Positions 46,595 to 57,156 of a DNA stretch of 64,000 bases are shown here, one piece after another. How positions within the stretch are numbered: the first letter of the stretch is position 1; each line of letters starts with the position of its first letter. The notes below the pieces were generated by a model. That model worked only from the letters and a program-made list of their open reading frames with translations. It searched no databases and was not told where the DNA came from. The position numbers and the translations under genes were made by a program. This DNA comes from Marinobacter sp. SS13-12 (GTDB lineage: Bacteria; Pseudomonadota; Gammaproteobacteria; Pseudomonadales; Oleiphilaceae): NCBI RefSeq assembly GCF_030227115.1, contig NZ_JASSUA010000001.1, positions 2,418,001 through 2,482,000 on the forward strand. The letters run 5' to 3'.

Positions 46595-48865
46595 ATGCTG
46601 AGCAAAGATCTTGAAATTACACTGAATACGGCTTTCAAAAGTGCCCGTGACAAGCGTCATGAATTCATGACCGTTGAGCACCTTTTGCTGGCCTTGCTCG
46701 ATAACGATTCGGCAGTGGGCGTCCTGAAAGCGTGTGGTGCAGATCTGGCCCGGCTTCAGGAAGAACTCGTAGAGTTTGTGGATTCAACCACACCACTGAT
46801 CCCCAGCAACGACAGCGAGCGGGAAACGCAACCCACGCTCGGATTCCAGCGCGTGCTTCAACGTGCTGTCTTTCACGTGCAATCCTCTGGCAAGAAAGAA
46901 GTGACCGGCGCCAACGTGCTGGTGGCTATCTTCAGTGAACAGGAAAGCCAGGCGGTCTATGTGCTCAAGAAACAGAGCATTGCCCGCATTGACGTGGTGA
47001 ATTTTGTTTCCCATGGCATCTCCCGCGTTCAGGGTGCCGAGGATCAGGAAGGTCATGACCAGGCTTCTCACGAGGAAGCCGGAGAAGAAGGCGGTGCTTC
47101 ACGACCGCTGGAAAGCTACGCAACCAATCTCAACGAGCAGGCACGTCAGGGTCGCATTGATCCGTTGATCGGCCGTGAACATGAAGTTGAGCGGGTAGTG
47201 CAGATCCTGGTTCGCCGTCGCAAGAATAACCCGCTGCTGGTGGGCGAAGCCGGCGTGGGCAAGACCGCGATTGCCGAAGGTCTGGCCAAGCGGATTGTGG
47301 ATGGCCAGGTGCCGGATATCATCTCGGATGCCGTGGTCTACTCGCTGGATCTGGGTGCATTGCTGGCAGGAACCAAGTACCGGGGCGATTTCGAGAAGCG
47401 TCTCAAGGGCTTGCTTGCGGAGCTCAAGAAAGAGAAGCACGCGATCCTGTTTATCGACGAGATCCACACCATCATCGGTGCCGGGTCCGCTTCCGGCGGT
47501 GTCATGGATGCCTCCAACCTGCTCAAGCCCATGTTGAGCTCGGGGGAAATCCGTTGCATCGGCTCCACCACGTTCCAGGAATTCCGTGGCATCTTCGAAA
47601 AAGACAGCGCACTGGCCCGTCGCTTCCAGAAAATCGATGTGAACGAGCCCAGTGTTGAGGATACCTACCAGATCCTCAAAGGGTTGAAGCCCCACTTCGA
47701 GAAGCACCACGACCTGAAATACACCGACCAGGCGCTTCGCGTGGCGGCAGAACTGTCGGAACGTTACATCACCGATCGTCATCTGCCGGACAAGGCGATC
47801 GATGTTATCGATGAAGCCGGTGCGCATCAGCGTCTGCTCCCGATCGCCAAGCGCAAGAAAACCCTGGACGTGTCGGAAATCGAGGATGTGGTGGCCAACA
47901 TCGCCCGTATTCCGCCGAAGAACGTGTCCACCAGCGACAAGGATCTGCTCCGCAACCTGGAGCGGGACCTCAAGATGGTGGTCTTCGGTCAGGATCCGGC
48001 CATCGAGTCACTGTCCACAGCCATCAAGCTGGCTCGCGCCGGCCTGAAGGCACCGGAAAAACCGGAAGGTGCCTTCCTCTTCGCCGGCCCCACGGGTGTA
48101 GGCAAGACGGAAGTGACCAAGCAGCTCGCCAAGGTGCTGGGCATCGAGCTGGTAAGGTTCGACATGTCGGAATACATGGAGCGCCATACCGTCTCGAGGC
48201 TCATTGGTGCCCCTCCGGGCTATGTAGGGTACGACCAGGGTGGCCTGTTGACGGAATCCGTGAGCAAGCATCCACACTGTGTGTTGCTGCTGGATGAGAT
48301 TGAAAAGGCCCATCCGGAAGTCTTCAACCTGCTGCTGCAGGTAATGGACCACGGCACGCTGACGGATAACAACGGCCGCAAGGCGGATTTCCGCCATGTG
48401 ATCCTGGTGATGACCACCAACGCCGGTGCCGAGAGTATGGCTCGCCGTTCCATTGGCTTCAGTGAGCAGGACCACAGCAGTGACGGTATGGAAATCATTA
48501 CCAAAACCTTCACACCGGAATTCCGCAACCGTCTGGATGGCATAATCCAGTTCGGCGATCTCCAGCCGGCCACCATCACCCACGTGGTGGACAAGTTCCT
48601 CACCGAACTGCAGGCCCAGCTGGACGAGAAGCACGTTGTGCTTCATGTGGATGATGCTGCGAAGGTGTGGCTGGCAGAGAAAGGTTACGATGTGACCATG
48701 GGCGCCCGCCCGATGGCACGCCTGATCCAGGACAAGATCAAGCGGCCTCTGGCTGAACAGATCCTGTTTGGTCGCCTGTCGGAACGTGGCGGTGACGTGC
48801 ATATTCATCTCAAGGACGATGAACTGCATTTCGAGTATGAGGACGAGCCGGCCGAGGCGGTCTGA
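46595..48865 (+). CDS. clpA: ATP-dependent Clp protease ATPase subunit ClpA
   Basis: 756 residues from the ATG at 46595 ([10 protein letters not shown]), close to E. coli ClpA at 758. N-domain with double repeat, AAA-1 with GEAGVGKTA and [18 protein letters not shown]-2 with GPTGVGKTE and [12 protein letters not shown]. No M-domain coiled coil, which separates it from ClpB. It unfolds substrates for ClpP; clpS lies immediately upstream. A bidirectional terminator follows. Confidence 0.97.
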   Translation: MLSKDLEITLNTAFKSARDKRHEFMTVEHLLLALLDNDSAVGVLKACGADLARLQEELVEFVDSTTPLIPSNDSERETQPTLGFQRVLQRAVFHVQSSGKKEVTGANVLVAIFSEQESQAVYVLKKQSIARIDVVNFVSHGISRVQGAEDQEGHDQASHEEAGEEGGASRPLESYATNLNEQARQGRIDPLIGREHEVERVVQILVRRRKNNPLLVGEAGVGKTAIAEGLAKRIVDGQVPDIISDAVVYSLDLGALLAGTKYRGDFEKRLKGLLAELKKEKHAILFIDEIHTIIGAGSASGGVMDASNLLKPMLSSGEIRCIGSTTFQEFRGIFEKDSALARRFQKIDVNEPSVEDTYQILKGLKPHFEKHHDLKYTDQALRVAAELSERYITDRHLPDKAIDVIDEAGAHQRLLPIAKRKKTLDVSEIEDVVANIARIPPKNVSTSDKDLLRNLERDLKMVVFGQDPAIESLSTAIKLARAGLKAPEKPEGAFLFAGPTGVGKTEVTKQLAKVLGIELVRFDMSEYMERHTVSRLIGAPPGYVGYDQGGLLTESVSKHPHCVLLLDEIEKAHPEVFNLLLQVMDHGTLTDNNGRKADFRHVILVMTTNAGAESMARRSIGFSEQDHSSDGMEIITKTFTPEFRNRLDGIIQFGDLQPATITHVVDKFLTELQAQLDEKHVVLHVDDAAKVWLAEKGYDVTMGARPMARLIQDKIKRPLAEQILFGRLSERGGDVHIHLKDDELHFEYEDEPAEAV

Positions 48866-48891
48866 GAAGGCCGAAGCGGAACAGGCTATGC

Positions 48892-48935
48892 GACAAAAAA
48901 GCCCCGGTGGTAGCACCGGGGCTTTTTATTTGTCA
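48892..48935. terminator. Bidirectional Rho-independent terminator, clpA / infA
   Basis: GCCCCGGTG (48901-48909) and CACCGGGGC (48914-48922) form a perfect 9-bp stem with a GTAG loop, flanked by six A's on the left and TTTTTATTT on the right. GACAAA/TTTGTC extends the symmetry. It serves both convergent genes. Confidence 0.93.
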
Positions 48936-48943
48936 TAAGGCTA

Positions 48944-49162
48944 TTAACGGGCGCGGTATACGATGCGTCCCTTGCTCAGATCGTAAGGGGTCAGTTCCAC
49001 CTTGACCTTGTCGCCTGTCAGGATGCGGATATAGTTCTTGCGCATCTTGCCGGAGATGTGAGCGGTAACAACATGACCGTTTTCTAGTTCAACGCGGAAC
49101 ATGGTGTTCGGAAGGGTGTCAACAATAACGCCTTCCATTTCAATAGCATCTGACTTTGCCAT
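48944..49162 (-). CDS. infA: Translation initiation factor IF-1
   Basis: 72 residues, the exact IF-1 length, with an S1-like OB fold ([49 protein letters not shown]). It binds the ribosomal A site during initiation. Location between clpA and bpt matches Pseudomonas. Confidence 0.98.
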   Translation of the reverse strand: MAKSDAIEMEGVIVDTLPNTMFRVELENGHVVTAHISGKMRKNYIRILTGDKVKVELTPYDLSKGRIVYRAR

Positions 49163-49240
49163 TCAGTAAAAACCTCGTAAATTGGCTTGCTGTGATTTTA
49201 AATTGCGCAATTCTGCCTGATTTATCGCCATTTGGCAAAA

Positions 49241-49954
49241 TCAGTTAACGTCCATCGTGCGCCACTGACCGTCCCGCAGGGCTTCGATAGGCTGGAAACG
49301 GGTCTTGTAGTTCATTTTCCGACACTCTTCAATCCAGTAACCCAGATACAGGTGGGGAAGCCCTAACCGTTTCGCTTCTTCTATCTGCCAGAGTACTGCA
49401 AAGGTGCCCAGGCTGCGGTGCTCGTAGGCGGGATCAAACACGGTGTAAATGGCCGATAGCCCCTCATCGAGCATATCCACGGCGGCCAGACCGACCAGCT
49501 TTTCATTATCCATGATTTCAATAAACCAGGAATCGGTAGCCCCTTCCACCAGGAAGGACATGAACTGCTCCCGGGACGGCGGGTACATGTCTCCGTCAGC
49601 GTGGCGCTGTTCAATATAGTGGGCATACAGGCTGTAGTATCGCTCGGAGAAGGTAGCCCGGACCATTCTACAGTCAAGGTCGGCATTTTTCTTCATTACT
49701 CTGCGCTGCCCGCGGTCTGGCTGGAACTGATCCACTTTCAGTCTGACCGGAACACAGGCATTGCAGTGCTCACAATGAGGGCGGTAATAATGGGAGCCGC
49801 TGCGGCGGAACCCCAGGGCGGTCAACTGGCTGTATAACCGCTTATCAACGTGTGCCCTCGGGTCGACGAACATGGTGGTTGCTTCACGATCAGGCAGGTA
49901 GCTGCAGTCATGGGCCGGCGTGGCAAAAAATACCAGGGTCCTGAGATTGCTCAT
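49241..49954 (-). CDS. bpt: Aspartate/glutamate leucyltransferase Bpt
   Basis: 237 residues. An ATE1-like GNAT enzyme that adds Leu from Leu-tRNA to proteins starting with Asp or Glu. The Cys-rich motif YRPHCEHCNACVPVRL, the NKLVGLAAVDMLDEGLSAIYTVFDP core and YLGYWIEECRKMNYK are clear. Adjacent to aat with stop and start touching, so co-transcribed. Often annotated ate. Confidence 0.96.
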   Translation of the reverse strand: MSNLRTLVFFATPAHDCSYLPDREATTMFVDPRAHVDKRLYSQLTALGFRRSGSHYYRPHCEHCNACVPVRLKVDQFQPDRGQRRVMKKNADLDCRMVRATFSERYYSLYAHYIEQRHADGDMYPPSREQFMSFLVEGATDSWFIEIMDNEKLVGLAAVDMLDEGLSAIYTVFDPAYEHRSLGTFAVLWQIEEAKRLGLPHLYLGYWIEECRKMNYKTRFQPIEALRDGQWRTMDVN

Positions 49955-50668
49955 TCACACCTCCGGGCCGGGCCACTGCCACTGGAAGTCCCAGTGGTCG
50001 TGTTCCGGACTAGTGTCGACGCATGTCCTGAGTATAGATAAAAATTCGCTACGTGGGATACAGCGGGCGCCCATCCTGAGCAGGTGCCCGCTTTCCACCT
50101 GGCAGTCCATGATGTGGTAGCCCCACACCCTGAGCTGGTTGGCCAGGTGGACCATAAGAACTTTTGAGGCGTTGGTTTCCAGTGAGAACATGGATTCGCC
50201 GAAAAAACAGCGGCCAATGGCCAGGCCGTACATGCCGCCCACCAGTTCCCCCCGGGGATTCCAGGCTTCAATGGAGTGTGCCACGCCCTGTTTATGCAAG
50301 TGGCCGTAACTGTCGATCATATCCTGGGTGATCCAGGTACCTTCGGCGCGGGTGTTGGCGCACAGACGGATAACCCGGGGGAAGGCCTGGTCTGCGGTGA
50401 TGGTGAAGTGGCCGCTGTTCAGCGTTCGCCGCAGACTTCTGGAAATGTGGATTTCCTCGGGAAACAGGACGCATCGGGGGTCGGGGGACCACCAGAGTAT
50501 GGGCTGGTCGTCGCTGAACCAGGGGAAGATGCCGCTGCGGTAGGCCAGTTTGAGGCGTTCGGTGGACAGGTCGCCGCCGATGGCCAGCAATCCGTCGGGG
50601 TCGTCGAGGGCCTGTTCGGCGGGGGGGAACCAGAGGTGGTCTTGTTCTAGCCAGGGTAGTGAGGTCAT
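49955..50668 (-). CDS. aat: Leucyl/phenylalanyl-tRNA-protein transferase Aat
   Basis: 237 residues from the ATG at 50668; the open frame extends to 50770 but that part reads through the inverted repeat and is not family-like. Visible family blocks are FPPAEQALDDPDGLLAIGGDLS, SGIFPWFSDDQPILWWSPDPR, GTWITQDMIDSYGHLH and GGMYGLAIGRCFFGESMFS. It adds Leu or Phe to proteins with N-terminal Arg or Lys, making ClpS-type N-degrons. Confidence 0.97.
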   Translation of the reverse strand: MTSLPWLEQDHLWFPPAEQALDDPDGLLAIGGDLSTERLKLAYRSGIFPWFSDDQPILWWSPDPRCVLFPEEIHISRSLRRTLNSGHFTITADQAFPRVIRLCANTRAEGTWITQDMIDSYGHLHKQGVAHSIEAWNPRGELVGGMYGLAIGRCFFGESMFSLETNASKVLMVHLANQLRVWGYHIMDCQVESGHLLRMGARCIPRSEFLSILRTCVDTSPEHDHWDFQWQWPGPEV

Positions 50669-50705
50669 CTGGGTCCAGAGTTCGGGTTTGCGTGTTGGTG
50701 GTGTC

Positions 50706-50811
50706 GGCGGGTGGGCACGGATGTCTGAAACACGCTCAAGCACATCCATGTGGCGCTTGGGCTCCGCCATCCATGGCTCCGCACAGTTTCAGACATCCGC
50801 GCCCACCCGCC
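50706..50811. repeat. Long inverted repeat upstream of aat (26-bp arms)
   Basis: Left arm 50706-50731 (GGCGGGTGGGCACGG ... GAAAC) is the reverse complement of the right arm 50786-50811 at 25 of 26 positions, with a 54-base spacer containing CCATCCATGG-type palindromes. It lies 38 bases upstream of the aat start and downstream of trxB's promoter side. Resembles a REP- or MITE-like intergenic element. Confidence 0.75.
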
Positions 50812-50870
50812 TTTTCGGGCCTGGGAGTTGCCTGCCCGGGACCGTTCCCGAATTGGTTACTCAATTAAGC

Positions 50871-51842
<972 letters not shown>

Positions 51843-52754
51843 TTATTCAATGACAGATACGGAGGTCAGAAGTTGCCTGATTCGTTCAGCGCTCTTTCCG
51901 GATTCTCCCTGTTCCAGGCGGTGTTCTGCAACTGCGGGAAATACGGCCTGGATGTCATCCGGCAATACGTGATGGCGGCCGTCCATCAGGGCCCAGGCCC
52001 GGGCGGCGCGCACCAGCCCAAGGCCGGCGCGGGGTGACAGGCCGTAGAGCAGTCCCGGCATGCGGCGGCTCTGATCCAGCAGTCGTTGTACATAGTCCAG
52101 CAGCGCGGGGCTGGTGGTTACCCGGTTGACGGCGTCCTGAAGGGTTTGCAGGTTCTCTGCGGAAAGGATGGACTGCAGGCGATCGGTCATTGCCCGGCGG
52201 TCCTCTCCCTCCAGCAACTCACGCTCGGCGCGGGGATCGGGGTAGCCCAGCCGGATGCGCATCAGAAAGCGGTCAAGCTGGGATTCCGGTAGCGGGTAGG
52301 TACCGCCCTGCTCAATGGGGTTCTGGGTGGCAATCACAAAAAACGGGTGCGGCAATGGCCGCGTTTCACCTTCAATGGATACCTGCCGCTCTTCCATGGC
52401 TTCCAGCAGTGCGCTCTGGGTTCTGGGGGAGGCACGGTTGATTTCGTCGGCCAGCACCACCTGGGCGAAGATCGGGCCCGGGTGGAACACCAGGCTACCG
52501 GCTTCCTTGTCGTACATGGAGAAGCCGAGCACGTCTGCTGGCAGCAGGTCGTTGGTGAACTGGATGCGCTGGTAGCTCAGGCCCATGACTTTGGCCAGGG
52601 CATGAGACAGGGTGGTTTTGCCCATCCCGGGGATGTCTTCAATCAGCAGGTGGCCCCGGGCCAGCAGGCCGCAAAGTGACAGGCGAACCTGGTGATCTTT
52701 GCCCAGCAGTATGCTGTTGAGCTCGCGGATAACCGTATCCGTCAGTTTCTTCAT
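51843..52754 (-). CDS. MoxR-family AAA+ ATPase
   Basis: 303 residues from the ATG at 52754 (MKKLTDTVIRELN); a longer frame to 53093 overlaps aguB antisense-style and is rejected. Walker A is EDIPGMGKTTLSHAL and Walker B is VVLADEINRASPRTQSALLEAMEERQV; sensor-1 is FFVIATQNPIEQGGTYPLPESQLDRF. MoxR proteins are chaperone-like and usually sit next to a DUF58/VWA gene; none is in view here, where trxB and aguB flank it. Its partner is therefore unknown. Confidence 0.92.
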   Translation of the reverse strand: MKKLTDTVIRELNSILLGKDHQVRLSLCGLLARGHLLIEDIPGMGKTTLSHALAKVMGLSYQRIQFTNDLLPADVLGFSMYDKEAGSLVFHPGPIFAQVVLADEINRASPRTQSALLEAMEERQVSIEGETRPLPHPFFVIATQNPIEQGGTYPLPESQLDRFLMRIRLGYPDPRAERELLEGEDRRAMTDRLQSILSAENLQTLQDAVNRVTTSPALLDYVQRLLDQSRRMPGLLYGLSPRAGLGLVRAARAWALMDGRHHVLPDDIQAVFPAVAEHRLEQGESGKSAERIRQLLTSVSVIE

Positions 52755-52761
52755 GCAGTGC

Positions 52762-53685
52762 TCAGTCCCTAACCCGCTTGAGAATGTCGCCATAGGCGTC
52801 GATGCGTCGGTCTCTGAAATACGGCCAGATGCGTCGAATCGATTCACTGCGTGAGCGGTTGATCGTCGTGGACAGTATGGTTTCCGAGTGGCCGTCAGCT
52901 CGCGCCAGGAACTCCCCCTGGGGACCGCAGATAAAGCTGTTGCCCCAGAAGCGGATACCGTCCGACTGTCCGGAGGGGTCTGGCTCGGTACCAATGCGGT
53001 TGGGGGCGATAACGGGCAGGTTGTTGGCCACCGCATGGCCACGCTGAACGGTCTCCCAGGCCTCGAGCTGGCGGGCCTGTTCCTCGGGGTCATCAGTGAT
53101 ATCCCAGCCGATGGCGGTGGGGTAGATCAGTACTTCGGCGCCGGCCAGGGCCATCAGGCGGGCAGCTTCCGGGTACCACTGGTCCCAGCACACCAGCACA
53201 CCCAGGCGGCCAACCGAGGTGTCGATCGGGGTGAAGCCGCTGGTGCCATCGTTAAAGCTGGCGTCGCCGGGCGTGAAGTAGAACTTTTCGTAAAAGCCCG
53301 GGTCGTCCGGAATATGCATCTTGCGGTACAGACCGGCAATGCTTCCGTCGCGCTCGAAGACCACGGCGGTGTTGTGGTAGACGCCGTTCATCCGCCGCTC
53401 AAATATGGATCCCACCAGGACAACCCCGAGCTCTGCTGCCAGGGCAGACAACCGGTCACTGGTGGGGCCCGGTATGGGTTCTGCCAGTTCGAACACCGAG
53501 GTGTCTTCGGTCTGACAGAAGTACAGGGTGGCGTGTAGCTCCTGCAAGACGACCAGTTGCGCGCCGTCTTTCGCGGCCTGGCGGACCAGGCGCTCACTAG
53601 TGGCCAGACTGGTGTCCTTGTTGGCGTCGCATGCTTGCTGAACAGCGGCAATGGCCAATGCGCCGGCCGGGGTGGGACGGATCAT
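52762..53685 (-). CDS. aguB: N-carbamoylputrescine amidase AguB
   Basis: 307 residues from the ATG at 53685. A nitrilase-fold amidase with the Glu-Lys-Cys triad in VLQELHATLYF, YRKMHIPDD and GVLVCWDQWYPEAARLM. It converts N-carbamoylputrescine to putrescine, ammonia and CO2. Overlaps aguA by 4 bases (ATGA), so the last two steps from agmatine are made together. Confidence 0.96.
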   Translation of the reverse strand: MIRPTPAGALAIAAVQQACDANKDTSLATSERLVRQAAKDGAQLVVLQELHATLYFCQTEDTSVFELAEPIPGPTSDRLSALAAELGVVLVGSIFERRMNGVYHNTAVVFERDGSIAGLYRKMHIPDDPGFYEKFYFTPGDASFNDGTSGFTPIDTSVGRLGVLVCWDQWYPEAARLMALAGAEVLIYPTAIGWDITDDPEEQARQLEAWETVQRGHAVANNLPVIAPNRIGTEPDPSGQSDGIRFWGNSFICGPQGEFLARADGHSETILSTTINRSRSESIRRIWPYFRDRRIDAYGDILKRVRD

Positions 53686-54755
53686 GCCTGCACAACTCCT
53701 GCGGGTATCTGCATGGTAACGCAATGAAGGCTGCCATGTTGTCTGATCAGCGGGCGACAGTTAACCGGAATCATCTCCCGGTCGGGGAAGAGGCCGGCCA
53801 GGATAGCCAGGGCCTCTTCATCCCGGGGAACACCGTAGACCGGCACCAGAACGGCCCCATTGATGATCAGGAAATTGGCATAGGTAGCCGGCAGGCGTTC
53901 ACCGTCGTCACCATGGATCGCGTCAGGCCAGGGTAGCGGAGTGAGTCTGTAAGGCTGGCCATTGGCCTGGTGGAACTGTTGCAGCTCTTCCTCCATGGCA
54001 GCGAGGGCGCTGTAATGTTCATCGCTGACATCGGGACAAGCCACATAACAGATATGATCCGCCGCGCAGAAACGGGCGAGGGTGTCGATATGGCTGTCGG
54101 TGTCGTCACCGGCCAGGTAACCGTGGTTGAGCCACAGCATTCGCTCAGCCCCCAGGGTTTCCCCTAGCAGGTGCTCAATGGAAGCGCGGTCCATCGCCGG
54201 ATTACGGGAGGGAGTCAGCAGGCATTCGCTGGTGGCCAGTATGGTTCCCTGACCATCGGATTCGATGGAACCACCCTCAAGGACAAACTCCACGGGTACC
54301 AGCTGAGTGGTGCCAAAACTGCCGAAATTCGCCAGGTGGCGGTTGAGGGCGTCGTCCTTTTCCCAGGGAAACTTGCTGCCCCAGGCGTTGAAGCGAAAAT
54401 CCAGCAATTCAGGGCCATCCACGCCGTAAATGGCGATGGGGCCATGGTCACGGGCCCAGGTATCGTTGGCAGGAGCGGGTACTGCAACAACTCGCCCGGG
54501 CAGCCCCTGCTGCTGCGCATAGTCGTTGAGCTCCCGTTCCAGCTCCTGCAGGCGAAACACATGCTCACAGCTGAGAACGACATGCTCGAAACGGAGCACG
54601 GCCCGGGCAATGTCCAGGAACACAGGTTCCACCTCGGCGAGGCTGCCGCTCCAGTCGGTTCCCGGATGGGGCCAGGTCAGCATTACGGCACTTTGGGGTG
54701 CCCACTCTGCGGGCATCACAGGTCTGGAAGTCAAGTTGCGAACACCTTTATCCAA
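53682..54755 (-). CDS. aguA: Agmatine deiminase AguA
   Basis: 357 residues. A guanidino-modifying enzyme turning agmatine into N-carbamoylputrescine. The catalytic Cys345 is in GSLHCVTMQIPAG, with the His and Asp/Glu sites in WLNHGYLAGDDTDSHIDTLARF and NDTWARDHGPI. The start could also be the ATG that begins MPAEWAPQSAV, 13 residues in, where similarity begins. Coupled to aguB. Confidence 0.96.
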   Translation of the reverse strand: MDKGVRNLTSRPVMPAEWAPQSAVMLTWPHPGTDWSGSLAEVEPVFLDIARAVLRFEHVVLSCEHVFRLQELERELNDYAQQQGLPGRVVAVPAPANDTWARDHGPIAIYGVDGPELLDFRFNAWGSKFPWEKDDALNRHLANFGSFGTTQLVPVEFVLEGGSIESDGQGTILATSECLLTPSRNPAMDRASIEHLLGETLGAERMLWLNHGYLAGDDTDSHIDTLARFCAADHICYVACPDVSDEHYSALAAMEEELQQFHQANGQPYRLTPLPWPDAIHGDDGERLPATYANFLIINGAVLVPVYGVPRDEEALAILAGLFPDREMIPVNCRPLIRQHGSLHCVTMQIPAGVVQA

Positions 54756-54811
54756 AAACCGACATTCTAACGAACAGGAGGGGTTGCGTCAGGACATAAT
54801 TGAATGATTTT

Positions 54812-55120
54812 TCAACGTCGGGGCTTAAGCACCGCATGAATGACCCTGTCGCCTTCAAAATACACGACAAAATCGTTGTAGTGCCACTGGGAAATGGGCG
54901 GGTCGCCCACAGGCCCCGTGATTTGCAGGGGGTTCCCCCAGCTATCACGAACGCCTGACTGGCTCATGCCGGTGCGGGGCAGGTCTGCCTGGGAGCTGCG
55001 TTCGGCCTGTGACTTCACCGGAACACGGACTTCTTCGGCAACAACCGTGGTCAGAGGTCCGATCGCCAGTGCGGTGAAGGCGGTGGCGGCACAGACAGCT
55101 TTTATTGTGCGTTTTTTCAT
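54812..55120 (-). CDS. Small periplasmic protein, BamE/SmpA-like
   Basis: 102 residues with a signal peptide (MKKRTIKAVCAATAFTALAIGPLTTVVA). The mature part has GMSQSGVRDSWGNPLQITGPVGDPPISQWHYNDFVVYFEGDRVIHAVL, which resembles the GMs-x-V-x-x-xxG-P ... Y...vyF..g.V SmpA/OmlA (BamE) core. It has no lipobox Cys, so it is probably soluble periplasmic. Function unknown. It is a single gene with its own promoter region. Confidence 0.72.
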   Translation of the reverse strand: MKKRTIKAVCAATAFTALAIGPLTTVVAEEVRVPVKSQAERSSQADLPRTGMSQSGVRDSWGNPLQITGPVGDPPISQWHYNDFVVYFEGDRVIHAVLKPRR

Positions 55121-55212
55121 CAGTGGCTTACTCCCTGGCGTTACATTGATAAAACGTAATATCTGACAAAGACTAACAAAAGTCAGCCCGATTTCGGTGA
55201 TTTGTGGACAGT

Positions 55213-55800
55213 TTATTCTTTTTGCCGTTGCCGAATCTGCCAGCGCATCACATGGCGGGCAATTTGCTGCCGGTCACCATCCTGGATGTCGGTAAACTCC
55301 GTATGCACCCTGGCGCCTCCGCTTCCGTCCGGCTCAACACTGATTACCCGCGCAATGCCTACCGGCTGAAACAGCTCCGGGGGAAGGGTCATACGCAGCG
55401 CGAGCCTCTCGTCTGTCACGAAGCTGTTGGTTGCAGTATGGAACGACAGGCCGCCCTCGCTGAGTGTGACGTCTTGCCAGTCTTCAGGTTGCAACGGATT
55501 TTGCTCAAAGGCCATAATGCGCGCCAGCGTATCCAGCTTCCCATTGAGTGACTTGATCAGTGAGGTCAGCAGGCGGTCTCGCTCTGCCAGGGTGGCCAAC
55601 TGTGCCCGGACATCCTGATCGAGGCGTCGGAATTCGGATCGGAGGCTCTCCAGGTGGCTGCCGTTAAAGGGGTTTTCCTTGTTCGCGTCATCGGAGCCGA
55701 GCTTGCGGATTTCCAGTCCGATATGATCGCTGATACGAAAACAGTCCCTGCGATCAGAGGGGATCTCTGCCGGGTTATTGTCGGGTGTCGTTGCAGGCAT
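55213..55800 (-). CDS. PilZ-domain protein
   Basis: 195 residues. An N-terminal helical part (about 40-100) is followed by a PilZ-like beta-barrel (about 105-185) with SEGGLSFHT, LALRMTLPPELFQPVGIARVISVEP and RVHTEFTDIQDGDRQQIARHVMRWQ. The DxSxxG-type motif is present as LSEGGLSF, but the upstream RxxxR is only weakly matched (RDCFRISDHIG). Cyclic di-GMP binding is plausible but not certain. It is divergent from lolC, as in Pseudomonas. Confidence 0.82.
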   Translation of the reverse strand: MPATTPDNNPAEIPSDRRDCFRISDHIGLEIRKLGSDDANKENPFNGSHLESLRSEFRRLDQDVRAQLATLAERDRLLTSLIKSLNGKLDTLARIMAFEQNPLQPEDWQDVTLSEGGLSFHTATNSFVTDERLALRMTLPPELFQPVGIARVISVEPDGSGGARVHTEFTDIQDGDRQQIARHVMRWQIRQRQKE

Positions 55801-55914
55801 CGGGGCTCCATAACGCGGTATTATTGTTTCCTGATAGAAGTTTAGCAGCTTCCTGCCGCTCCGTATCGGGGCAGGATTTTCGACAGACCAGAAGGTAGCG
55901 ACAGGCTCCTCCCA

Positions 55915-57156
55915 ATGTTCAGACCCTTATCACTGTATGTTGGCTTGCGGTACACCGCAGCCAAACGACGTAACCACTTTATTTCATTCATATCACTCAC
56001 TTCCATGATCGGCCTGATGCTCGGCGTTGCGGTGCTGATCATCGTTCTGTCGGTGATGAACGGCTTTGACCGCGAACTCAAGCAGCGGATTCTGGGTATG
56101 GTGCCCCATGCCACCATTCAGGCGAACGGTGTGCTTCAGGACTGGGAAGATGTTGATCGCCAGGTTGAGCAGCACCCATCGGTCATTGCCGCCGCGCCCT
56201 ATATCCAGGGACAGGGTATGGTAACCGGTGGCGGCGATGTCCGCGGAGTAATGCTCAATGGCATTCTTCCGGAGCAGGAGCGCAGTGTATCGATCATTGA
56301 AAATCACATGATCGAAGGTGGCCTGGATGATCTGAAGTCGGGCGAATTCGGGATTATCATCGGCAAGCTGATGGCGTCTGCGCTCCGGCTGCAAATCGGT
56401 GACAAGGTTACCGTGGTTCTGCCGGAAGCCACCGTGACGCCCGCCGGTGTGTTGCCGCGTCTGAAGCGGTTTACGGTCAAGGGTGTGTTCAGTGTCGGGG
56501 CAGAACTGGATGGCAACTACACCCTGATTCACATGGATGACGCCTCCAAGCTCATGCGCACCGGTGGCAAGGCCGAGGGGGTGCGCCTGCTGGTGGACGA
56601 TCTGTTCCAGGCCCCGAACGTGGCCAGGGAAGTGGCAACAGGACTCAGTGGCCGCCATTATATCTCCGACTGGACTCGCACCCACGGCAACCTTTTCCAG
56701 GCCATCCGCATGGAAAAAACCATGATTGGCCTGCTGCTGATGTTCATCGTTGCGGTGGCAGCCTTCAACATTGTCTCCACCCTGGTCATGGTGGTGACCG
56801 ACAAAACGGCTGACATTGCCATTTTGCGCACCATGGGTGCCACTCCCGGCCGGATCATGCGCATCTTTATTGTCCAGGGCGCCGTTATCGGTATTACAGG
56901 TACGATTGTGGGCACGGCCCTCGGCGTGTTTGGCGCCTATAACATCAGTGGATTCATCGCCTGGCTGGAAGCCTTCATGGGCCACCAGTTCCTCAGTGCG
57001 GACGTGTACTTCATCAGCTACCTGCCTTCCCAGCTGCAGTGGCAGGATGTGTGGATTATCAGCGGGGCCGGCCTTGCGCTGAGCCTGCTGGCAACGATTT
57101 ATCCGGCGTGGCGTGCATCTCGCGTGGATCCGGCGGAGGCATTGCGTTATGAGTGA
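55915..57156 (+). CDS. lolC: Lipoprotein-releasing ABC transporter permease LolC/LolE family
   Basis: 413 residues: an N-terminal membrane helix with SLTSMIGLMLGVAVLIIVLSVMNGFDRELKQRILG, a large periplasmic domain (about 50-265), then three helices and a final WRASRVDPAEALRYE. It works with LolD to lift lipoproteins from the inner membrane to LolA. Normally there are two permeases (lolC, lolE); here only one is adjacent to lolD. It overlaps lolD by 8 bases. Confidence 0.93.
   Translation: MFRPLSLYVGLRYTAAKRRNHFISFISLTSMIGLMLGVAVLIIVLSVMNGFDRELKQRILGMVPHATIQANGVLQDWEDVDRQVEQHPSVIAAAPYIQGQGMVTGGGDVRGVMLNGILPEQERSVSIIENHMIEGGLDDLKSGEFGIIIGKLMASALRLQIGDKVTVVLPEATVTPAGVLPRLKRFTVKGVFSVGAELDGNYTLIHMDDASKLMRTGGKAEGVRLLVDDLFQAPNVAREVATGLSGRHYISDWTRTHGNLFQAIRMEKTMIGLLLMFIVAVAAFNIVSTLVMVVTDKTADIAILRTMGATPGRIMRIFIVQGAVIGITGTIVGTALGVFGAYNISGFIAWLEAFMGHQFLSADVYFISYLPSQLQWQDVWIISGAGLALSLLATIYPAWRASRVDPAEALRYE

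Noticed and set aside
48866..48943. tRNA gene between clpA and infA, as seen in E. coli (serW)
   Set aside because: The 78-base gap is filled by the terminator; there is no cloverleaf.
50669..50770. N-terminal extension of aat
   Set aside because: The codons are a translation of one arm and the spacer of the inverted repeat, and Aat proteins start near MTSLPWLEQ.
52755..53093. N-terminal extension of the MoxR frame
   Set aside because: It overlaps aguB in another frame, and the AguB frame is supported by catalytic motifs.
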